A stretch of DNA of 64,000 nt from Omphiscola glabra (Eukaryota > Mollusca > Gastropoda > Lymnaeidae): NCBI GenBank assembly GCA_964017045.1, contig OZ024808.1, positions 5,225,284-5,289,283 on the forward strand, in the 5' to 3' direction. A program made the translations under genes and the position numbers. Position 1 is the first letter of the stretch. Every line of letters starts with the position of its first letter. Positions 12,201-24,200 of this stretch are shown one piece after another. Under the pieces are notes generated by a model. It was not told where the DNA came from. It saw nothing but the letters and a program-made list of their open reading frames with translations, and did not search any database.

Positions 12201-15200
12201 GTTGTCTTGGTGGGTTTATGTTGTCTCTTGATGGGTTTATGTTGTCTTGGTGGGTTTATGTTGTCTTGGTGGGTTTATGTTGTCTCTTGATGGGTTTATG
12301 TTGTCTTGGTGGGTTTATGTTGTCTCTTGGTGGGTTTATGTTGTCTTGGTGGGTTTATGTTGTCTCTTGGGGGGTTTATGTTGTCTCTTGGGGGGGTTTA
12401 TGTTGTCTTGGTGGGTTTATGTTGTATTTTGGGGGGTTTATGTTGTCTTGGTGGGTTTATGTTGTCTCTTGGTGGGTTTATGTTGTCTTGGTGGGTTTAT
12501 GTTGTCTTGGTGGGTTTATGTTGTCTCTTGGTGGGTTTATGTTGTCTCTTGGGGGGTTTATGTTGTCTTGGTGGGTTTATGTTGTCTCTTGGGGGGTTTA
12601 TGTTGTCTTGGTGGGTTTATGTTGTCTCTTGGGGGGTTTATGTTGTCTTGGTGGGTTTATGTTGTCTTGGTGGGTTTATGTTGTCTCTTGGTGGGTTTAT
12701 GTTGTCTTGGTGGGTTTATGTTGTCTCTTGGTGGGTTTATGTTGTCTCTTGGGGGGTTTATGTTGTCTCTTGGGGGGTTTATGTTGTCTTGGTGGGTTTA
12801 TGTTGTCTCTTGGGGGGTTTATGTTGTCTTGGTGGGTTTATGTTGTCTTGGTGGGTTTATGTTGTCTCTTGGGGGGTTTATGTTGTCTTGATGGGTTTAT
12901 GTTGTCTTGGAGGGTTTATGTTGTCTCTTGGGGGGTTTATGTTGTCTTGGTGGGTTTATGTTGTCTTGGAGGGTTTATGTTGTCTCTTGGTGGGTTTATG
13001 TTGTTTCTGACATACATCTTTCTCAAAATCTGAAATATATCTTTCTCTAAATCTTACATACATCTTTCTCTAAATCTGACATACATCTTTCTCAATTTCT
13101 GACATACATCTTTCTCAATTTCTGACATACATCTTTCTCAAAATCTGAAATACATCTTTCTCTAAATCTGAAAAACATCTTTCTCTAAATCTGACATACA
13201 TCATTCATGACAGATGAAGCAAATGAAGGAGGACCTAAGGCGTGTCTACGAGGACTTGAAATGTCGATCAGACGAGAGCTGCATTCTAGAGCGGACCATT
13301 GTAGATTTCAAATCCAGGCTTCATCAGTGCTGCTGTCAGCTGAAAGAGGCAGACAGTCGTGTGCAATGTCTGCAAGACAAGGTAAGAGGCAGACAGTCGT
13401 GTGCAATGTCTGCAAGACAAGGTAAGAAGCAGACAGTTGTGTACAATGTCTGCAAGACAAGGTAAGAGGCAATCGTGTGGCATGTCTGCAAGAACAAGAC
13501 AAGTGCAGAAAGATGCAGACAGTCATATGGCATGCACCAACACCTGTTCAGTTATATTGATGACTCCTGTTTTGTACCCAACAACTTTTGTGTTGTACCA
13601 ATGACCATTGTGTTGTACCAGTGACCATTGTGTTGTTTTACCAGTGACCATTGTGTTGTACCAATGACCATTGTGTTGTACCAGTGACCATTGTTTTGTA
13701 CCAATGACCATTGTGTTGTACCAGTGACCATTGTGTTGTACCAGTGACCATTGTGTTGTACCAGTGACCATTGTGTTGTTGTACCAATGACTATTGTGTT
13801 TTGTCAGTGACCATTGTCTTGTACCAGTGACCATTGTGTTGTACCATTGACCATTGTGTTGTACCAGTGACCATTGTGTTGTACCAGTGACCATTGTGTT
13901 GTACCAACAACTCATGTTCAGCCCAGCAATTAATTTGTTTGCACAGCTGCAACAGATGGAGTGTCAGAACAACAAGGAGCGACAGGGGGCCCAGACAGAA
14001 CTAATGGAGTCTGAGAGGAAGCTTGCTGCTTGCTGCAATGACCTTTGTGCATGTCAGAATGAGATCAGGAAACTCAAGAGGTGTATCCAGTAAGTGGCAG
14101 ATTGTTTATCAAAGTACAATTGAATATTGCAGTGTAAACCTAAAGCTATGGTTCAGGGGATATAGATTGAAGTGCACAGGTTGGGGATATAGGCTGAAGT
14201 GCACAGGTTGGGGATATAGATTGCTCCTTTAACTTTTGAGTAAAACCCCTCTGCTTACAATGTCAAGTGTTTGAGGTAGTAGGGGGGGGGGGGGTTGGCA
14301 GATGAGATCACTTAAGTGCAGGCATTAATATATTCTGACCATGAGTCTGTTTAATTTTTGTCTTTATGATTATGAAAAGTGGTCCAATTATTATATCTAT
14401 ATGACAATGGATTCATTATGTCACTATAATAATCACCTTAAATATACGTATGGGGTCAGTGGTGAAAACCCATATTTTTTTGGGTGCAAATATATCAATA
14501 ATATTATGATATAACCATGACCACATCCCTTTCCTTTAACCATTATAAGGTCTACTCCCCCCTCCCCCTTCCTTGAACCATTATAAGGTCTACTCCCCCC
14601 CCTCCCCCTTCCTTGAACCATTATAAGGTCTACTCCCCCTCTTTCCCCACACATTTTTCCCCAACAGGCTAAGCCTCTCTGCCCCACCCCCACCTGTTAA
14701 CCCTCTCAGATTCTTATCCATTCTCCTCTAATCAGAGAGAGAGATGAAGAGATACAGAATGTGACGTGTGACAGGAACACACTGGCTCGGGAGCTCCAGA
14801 ATGACAAGCAGGAGATTTGTTGCCTCCAGGAGAGAGTCAACAACCTGGAGAATGACAACAAGGAGATTTGTCGTCTGCTGCAGCAAAAGGTCAAACACAG
14901 TAAGTGATTGGGTCAACCTTCATGTGATTAAACTTGATCTAATTTAATTCATCTGAAACATTATCATAGACATTTTTGCCACAGCCAAGCATTGCACTGA
15001 CTTGACCTCTGATGTCAAGATACAATTATCACATGATACAATGATCACATGATACAATGATCACAGGATACAATGATCACAGGATACAATGATCACATGA
15101 TACAATGATCACGTGATACAATGATCACAGGATACAATGATCACATGATACAATGATCACAGGATACAATGATCACATGATACAATGATCACATGATACA

Positions 15201-18200
15201 ATGATCACAGGATACAATGATCACATGATACAATGATCACATGATACAATGATCACAGGATACAATGATCACATGATACAATGATCACATGATACAATGA
15301 TCACATGATACAATGATCACAGGATACAATGATCACATGATACAATGATCACATGATACAATGACCAGATTCAATAAAGTTGTAATCTGTAATCAACATC
15401 AGACTTCAGCGTTTTCAAAAGATTTACTTTGCATGACTACTCACATAATACAAGCATCTTTCATGCACTCATTGAAATGTGTTACACTATATAATCAAGG
15501 GAATAGAAACCGTATCCGGAAATTTGATCAAAAGAAATTTCGTCGACTGAAAATTGATCGACGGAAATTTGATCTAACGGAAATTTGGTCGAATCTTTTT
15601 TTTAGTTTATACGTTAAAATTGTGCGCCAAATTTCTTTTTTAGCGCATTATTTGTTTTACTATATAGTATAGTACGTTCAAAAAGAAATTTGAAGAAAAT
15701 TTTAACGTCTGAACTGAAAAAAAGATCTGACCAAATTTCCGTTCGATTAAATTTCCGTCGATCAATTTTCAGTCGACGAAATTTCATTTGATCAAATTTC
15801 TGGTAACCAATAGAAACATGTTCAAAGGCAAGGGTTTACATTAAAACTAGGCCTATTTGAGTGCTTGGACTTAAAGTTATAACTAATTAAAATAGATTTG
15901 TTAAAAATGAACATCCAATTGATGGCACAGAATATTTCACTAAGAGTGACTGACATGTTTTATTGACATCTTTTGTTGTAGAACAATTTAAGTTAGGATA
16001 CATGAGTTATATATAGCTATCAAATACATAATTTATACATAACTAACAGATACATAATTTATACATAACTAACAGATACATAATTTATACATAACCAACA
16101 GATACATAATTTATACATAACCAACAGATACATAATTTATACATAACCAACAGATACATAATTTATACATAACTAACAGATACATAATTTATACATAACC
16201 AACAGATACATAATTTATACATAACCAACAGATACATAATTTATACATAACCAACAGATACATTATTTATACATAACCAACAGATACATAATTTATACAT
16301 AACCAACAGATACATAATTTATACATAACCAACAGATACATAATTTATACATAACCAACAGATACATAATTTATACATAACCAACAGATACATAATTTAT
16401 ACATAACCAACAGATACATAATTTATACATAACCAACAGATACATAATTTATACATAACCAACAGATACATAATTTATACATAACCAACAGATACATAAT
16501 TTATACATAACCAACAGATACATAATTTATACATAACCAACAGATACATAATTTATACATAACCAACAGATACATAATTTATACATAACCAACAGATACA
16601 TAATTTATACATAACCAACAGATACATAATTTATACATAACCAACAGATACATAATTTATACATAACCAACAGATACATAATTTATACATAACTAACAGA
16701 TACATAATTTATACATAACTAACAGATACATAATTTATACATAAATAACAGATACATAATTTATACATAACCAACAGATACATAATTTATACATAACCAA
16801 CAGATACATAATTTATACATAACTAACAGATACATAATTTATACATAACCAACAGATACATAATTTATACATAACCAACAGATACATAATTTATACATAA
16901 CCAACAGATACATAATTTATACATAACCAACAGATACATAATTTATACATAACCAACAGATACATAATTTATACATAACTAACAGATACATAATTTATAC
17001 ATAACTAACAGATACATAATTTATACATAAATAACAGATACATAATTTATACATAACCAACAGATACATAATTTATACATAACCAACAGATACATAATTT
17101 ATACATAACTAACAGATACATAATTTATACATAAATAACAGATACATAATTTATACATAACCAACAGATACATAATTTATACATAACTAACAGATACATA
17201 ATTTATACATAAATAACAGATACATAATTTATACATAACTAACAGATACATAATTTATACATAAATAACAGATACATAATTTATACATAACCAACAGATA
17301 CATAATTTATACATAACCAACAGATACATAATTTATACATAAATAACAGATACATAATTTATACATAACCAACAGATACATAATTTATACATAACCAACA
17401 GATACATTATTTATACATAACCAACAGATACATAATTTATACATAAATAACAGATACATAATTTATACATAACCAACAGATACATACTTTATACATAACC
17501 AACAGATACATAATTTATACATAACCAACAGATACATAATTTATACATAAATAACAGATACATAATTTATACATAACCAACAGATACATAATTTATACAT
17601 AACCAACAGATACATAATTTATACATAACCAACAGATACATAATTTATACATAACCAACAGATACATAATTTATACATAAATAACAGATACATAATTTAT
17701 ACATAACCAACAGATACATAATTTATACATAAATAACAGATACATAATTTATACATAACCCTCAAGAAAAAAAATTGTAATTTAGAAAGATTTAAATATT
17801 GATTTAACACAAAAGACTCAGCTAGCTAGAACTTAGGAACTGAAAGAAAGTATGTATCATGAGGTTTTATAGCAGATGACATATATTATGTTCTTGTGAT
17901 TTCACTTAGTGCAGACTAATATGTCAACTCTAATTACAAATACTAAACTACAACATAAACATAGTTATTATGTAGATAGATCACTCAATTTACAGCTCGT
18001 GGACTCACCATTATTTAGTTTCACAGCAAATTTCTCATTTATGAATCAATTTTTCTTCCACTCTCCAGTCAAGGAGTTAGAAAATATGTTGTGCATCAAG
18101 GAAGAGCAGCTGGAGCAGTGTCAACAATGTATCGATGAGCTCAACAGTAAAATCAGAGCTTTAAATGTGAGGAGCTTTTTTGTCTTGTTCAGATTAAGAC

Positions 18201-21200
18201 ACTGGTCAATTCTCACCCATTACCTAATACAGGGTCAGCAAACTTTTTATTGTAAACTTGCCAGTAATCAGTGCTAAACTTACTTAAGATCTTAGTGGGT
18301 CCTTACAGTTTTACGTGTCCATTTACATTAGTCTAAATGGTGGCATTTGTCACTTATAATATTTACAGGTGGCTAAATGGTGGCATTTGTCACTTATAAT
18401 ATTTACAGGTGGCTAAATGGTGGCATTTGTCACTTATAATATTTACAGGGGTCTAAATGGTGGCATTTGTCACTTAGAGTATTTACATTAGGCTAAATGG
18501 TGGCATTTGTCACTTATAATATTTACAGGGGTCTAAATTGTGGCATTTGTCACTTATAATATTTACAGGGGTCTAAATGGTGGCATTTGTCACTTATAAT
18601 ATTTACAGGGGTCTAAATGGTGGCATTTGTCACTTATAGTATTTACAGGGGTCTAAATGGTGGCATTTGTCACTTATAATATTTACAGGGGTCTAAATGG
18701 TGGCATTTGTCACTTATAATATTTACAGGGGTCTAAATGGTGGCATTTGTCACTTATAATATTTACAGGGGTCTAAATGGTGGCATTTGTCACTTAGAGT
18801 ATTTACAGGGGTCTAAATTGTGGCATTTGTCACTTATAGTATTTACAGGGGTCTAAATGGTGGCATTTGTCACTTATAATATTTACAGGGGTCTAAATTG
18901 TGGCATTTGTCACTTATAATATTTACAGGGGTCTAAATCGTGGCATTTGTCACTTATAATATTTACAGGGGTCTAAATGGTGGACTTATAGTATTTACAG
19001 GGGTCTAAATGGTGGCATTTGTCACTTATAATATTTACAGGGGTCTAAATGGTGGCATTTGTCACTTATAGTATTTACAGGGGTCTAAATGGTGGCATTT
19101 GTCACTTATAGTATTTACAGGGGTCTAAATGGTGGCATTTGTCACTTATAATATTTACAGGGGTCTAAATGGTGGACTTATAGTATTTACAGGGGTCTAA
19201 ATGGTGGCATTTGTCACTTATAATATTTACAGGGGTCTAAATGGTGGCATTTGTCACTTATAATATTTACAGGGGTCTAAATGGTGGACTTATAGTATTT
19301 ACAGGGGTCTAAATGGTGGCATTTGTCACTTATAATATTTACAGGGGTCTAAATGGTGGCATTTGTCACTTATAGTATTTACGGGGGTCTAAATGGTGGC
19401 ATTTGTCACTTATAGTATTTACAGGGGTCTAAATGGTGGCATTTGTCACTTATAGTATTTACAGGGGTCTAAATGGTGGCATTTGTCACTTATAGTATTT
19501 ACGGGGGTCTAAATGGTGGCATTTGTCACTTAGAGTACTTTGATATTTAACACAATTAAACTTTTTAAAATGTTTTCATTGCTGAATCATAACCACTGAA
19601 ACTAACACATGAGGTCAGAGGTCATTGACTCACGCATGAGGTCAGAGGTCATTGACCCACACATGCGGTCAGAGGTCATGGACTCACACATGAGGTCAGA
19701 GATCATTGACTCACACATGAGTTCAGAGGTCATTGACTCACACATGAGGTCAGAGATCATTGACTCACACATGAGGTCAGAGGTCATTGACTCACACATG
19801 AGGTCAGAGGTCATTGACTCACACATGAGGTCATTGAGTCGTTTGCTAATGAACATTTAAATGAGCCAGACATAGGATTATATTACAATGCTCTGTTATA
19901 TCAGCTAGCACCCTTCTCCTAACACATTGAAATGCCACTAATCTCTACAGACAACTGGGCCTGCAGGGTCTGGTGAAAGTGAAAGTGATGACCTCGCACA
20001 TCAGCTGAAGCTGTGCAGGGAGAAACTGAAGAGGACTGAGCAGGAACTGGAAGAAACAAAGAAGAAATTAGAGTGAGCTCCCATTCTTCAACTTTATCTA
20101 TTCCGTTGTTTTTGTACGTGTCCCCAAGAGTCATAAGAGCACATCCATATAATCATGTTAGTTTATCTATCTCTCCCAATGGGCATCATTCACTCTTATA
20201 TCTTTAAGATAGGATTGTCTGCCTTGATTGATTGATTAGATAACAATGGACATTCAGTGCATATAGAAACAGGGCATTAGACACCCCTTGCCACCCCCAC
20301 CCACCCCTTGCCAGCACCACCCACCCTCTGCCACACCCAACCTCTGACACTGTTGGAAAAATGGGGGTGTAGGTTTTTTAAGAGGAGCATAACATAATAT
20401 GGCTCTCTCCCCTCACATTAATCACCCATCACTCTTCACCACTCACGCCATTCACATTGAACTCCACTTACATTGAAAGCAACTCACATTGAATACGACT
20501 TACATTGAACACCACTCACATTCAACACCACTCACATTGAACAGGACTCACATTGAACACGACTCACATTGAACACGACTCACATTGAACGCGACTCACA
20601 TTGAACGCCACTCACATTGAACACGACTCACATTGAACACGACTCACATTGAACGCCACTCACATTGAACACGACTCGCATTGAACGCCACTCACATTGA
20701 ACACGACTTACATTGAATGCCACTTACATTGAACGCCACTTACATTGAACGCCACTCACATTGAATGCCACTCACATTGAATACAACTCACTTTGAACAC
20801 AACTCACACTGAACACCACTCACACTGAACACGACTCACAGTGAACACGACTTACAGTGATCACCACTCACATTGAATGCCACTCACATTGAACGCCACT
20901 CACATTGAACGCCACTCACATTGAACGCCACTCACATTGAACACCACTCACTTTGAACACAACTCACATTGAACACCACTCACACTGAACACGACTCACA
21001 GTGAACACGACTTACAGTGACCACGACTTACAGTGACCACCACTCACATTTAACATAACTCACATTGAACACCACTCACAGCGAACACCACTCACAGCGA
21101 ACACCCTTCCTTTCTCACAATGAATATTCCCCTCACTTCATCTTTGTTCCCCAACATTGCCTTCCACTTGTCTAATAAAATGAACCAGAAATCAGATCAT

Positions 21201-24200
21201 ATCTTGAATAATGTCAAAATTACAAAAATTAAATAACTTAACTAATCCCTCATGAAATTAAATAGAAGAAATATCCATTTATTTATCTTACGGTCACACA
21301 TAAGTGACATCTTTAATTTAAAATAAAGCTTAGCAATTTTAAACACATTGACTCAACATTTCTCCAGTGATGTTCAAAATATTTTGAAGTTTCCAAAAGT
21401 AAAATTAGCTGTAGATCTTCTAGTGCAGCATTTCCCAAATTTTAAATTTGACAGACCAGTGGACCAGTTTTGAAAATGAACCAGGGACCAGTGCTGAGTT
21501 ATTTGATATCTTTTCTTTATTTGACCATAACTATTCATGTTGTGCCAACGCACCTTTAAACAAACACATTTTTATTAAAAATCTGCTATCACTAACTTTA
21601 AACAAACACAATAATTTCTTTTTAATCTCTGCTATCACTAACTTTAAACAATCATTTTTTAAAACTCTTATATCACTTACTTTAAACAATAATTTTTTAA
21701 AACTCTGCTATCACTAACTTATAGATGCTGACATCAAAATAAGGGTAGAAAAGGCACGGGCAGCCTTCCAACAACTAAAAAATGTCTGGGCCTCCAAACA
21801 CCTAAATACCAAACTGAAGATCAGAACCTTCAACACAATGGTGAAACCGGTTCTACTGTATGGTGCAGAAACATGGAGAATGACTGCTGGGAATATGAAG
21901 AGAATCCAGTCCTTCATCAATAACTGCTTAAGAAGGATTCTCGGGATTCATTGGCCCAACAGAATCAGCAACCAGAAACTGTGGCAGCGGACAAAGCAAG
22001 AACCTGTAGAACAAGAGATCCTCCAGAGAAGATGGAGATGGATTGGCCATACGCTCAGGAAACCTGCCTCCAGCATAACTAGACAAGCCTTGAATTGGAA
22101 CCCTCAAGGAAAACGGAAAAGAGGCAGGCCTAAGAACACTTGGCGCCGTGAAGTGGAGGCGGATACCAAGAAACTTGGCCACACTTGGGGGAGGCTGGAG
22201 AGATTGGCTCAGGATCATGATGCCTGGAGGGCTCTTGTAGGCGGCCTATGTCCTATTCACAGACGTCGATGAAGATCGGGTGCTGTTCCTCGAGGACGAA
22301 AAGGCGAAAGAATCACTAACTTTAAAAAAGCACAGTAGTTTTCAAAAAACTCTGCTATGATTAACTTTAAACAAACACAATCATTTTTTTTAACCTCTGC
22401 TATCACTAACTTTAAAAAAACACAATCATTGTTTAACTCTACTATCACTAACTTAAAACAATCCAACAAAAAAAAATGTTTTTCCTGATTTGTTTTTATG
22501 ATTGTATTATATCATCATGTTTATTTGATTTCTTTTTCTGTGCTTTGAAATGATAACAACAGAACTTGAAAAAAAATTTCCAACTTTTCATAGCCAGTAG
22601 CCTGTTAGCAACAAAACTTTGAATCAGATGTTGCCATGGAAACTTGTCTTTGTTGGTAGTTTATTTCTAGCGCCACTAATGAGGGGGGAGAAAAGTCTCC
22701 ACCAGCAGCACTACCACATTACCACATTAGATAGAGATTTATTATCCTCAAATCATTTAACTGTAGGAACTTGCAATTGCTCACTTATAATAGGTTCAAG
22801 GTCCAAATCAGATATTATTTTATTAACACAAATACTAAACTTACACTGACCATTTTTCTGGCACTTACATATAAATTCTGACTTTTCATTTTATTTAATT
22901 ATTGAAAAAATGAAACTAAACTAGATTTTATTTATTTAAAAAAAAAAATTAAATTTGAAGTTTACAAACAAACAAAATTGAAAAGGTTTTAGAAGTTACC
23001 TCCCTTATATTTATATTTTCCAAAGCAACCCTAACATTAAATATTTTTTTGCGATGGTAAATAAATGGAGCCCCATATTTGTATATTCCAGAGGGGCCCT
23101 AACATTAAGTTTTCACACTAGTCTTCTCTACAATCACATTTTTCTATATCAGAACTACCAGAAAAGCAATCGAAAGGAGGGCTCAAGGTGGAGATAAGTC
23201 CCCCCTCACATTGCATAGTGGCGCAAGTGAAAACGCTCTCAGGTACCAAAGCCAAGTTAAGCATTGCACATTTCAAGATCAAAGCATGGACATTATGTGT
23301 TAGTAAATTCATTTTTAAAGTAAACTTAAAATTGTATAAAAAGAGTTTTTTTTGTGGTTCAAATCGAAGTCAAAGAAGAAAAAAAAGTTCCAATCCTAAC
23401 ACCAGAAATGTAAACAAACAATAAATAAATGATATATTCACTTGTGCCATTATGATGACTGCTTCCCTGTAATCAAGCTACTTCTCTTTGGTCCATTTAA
23501 CAAAATATTTTTTTAAAATGTAAAAACGATTCCAACCAGTTTTATTTCTCCATAACAATGTACTGATAAATAATTTTCATGCATTTTGAACAATTAATTT
23601 TAAGTGTATCTGTAATACAATGATGAAGGTGAAACCAAGACTCAACTTCTTCACTAGTCTTTCCAAATTCTTACTATCCAAAGCATCTAATTCACATCAC
23701 ATCATGTTTCACATCACACATCATGTTTCACATATCACTGACCTAATAGTCACATCACTTCATTCACATTACAATACCTTCTTCACATGCTAGAAACCCT
23801 ATTCACATCACTTTAACATCCCACATAACCTTAACATCCAAAGAATACCTATGAGCAACCCGAACACCTTTACATCCCAGTTGTCCTTCTAATCCTTAAA
23901 CAAAAAACTTCTCGTTGAGATGCCTAAACTAACAGAGTTCCCTCCCTTGTTCCCCAGATGGGCGGTCCAAGAGATGGAGAATATGGCCAAGGAAATCAAA
24001 CGACTCAATTGCGAGTTGGAGTGTGCCAGGCGAGAAATTTGTGAGAAAAACTCATTGGTAGGTCAATGGTGTGTTTTGGTAGGTCCATGGTGTAACTGCA
24101 TTGGTAGGTCCATGATGTAGTTGCATTGTTAAGTCCATGGTCTAACTGCATTGGTAGGTCCATGGTGTAACTGCATTGGTAGGTCCATGGTCTAACTGCA

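Noticed and set aside
11804..13033. Forward frames rich in [10 protein letters not shown] across 11.8-13.0 kb
   Set aside because: They are stop-free translations of the 19/21-bp minisatellite running on from exon 3; the splice donor at 11894 ends the coding sequence.
15361..15672. 103-codon forward frame
   Set aside because: It runs from flanking DNA into the foldback MITE and ends there; it has no family resemblance.
22619..22849. 76-codon forward frame in intron 8
   Set aside because: It has no recognisable motif, no splice sites in phase with exons 8 and 9, and no conservation evidence.
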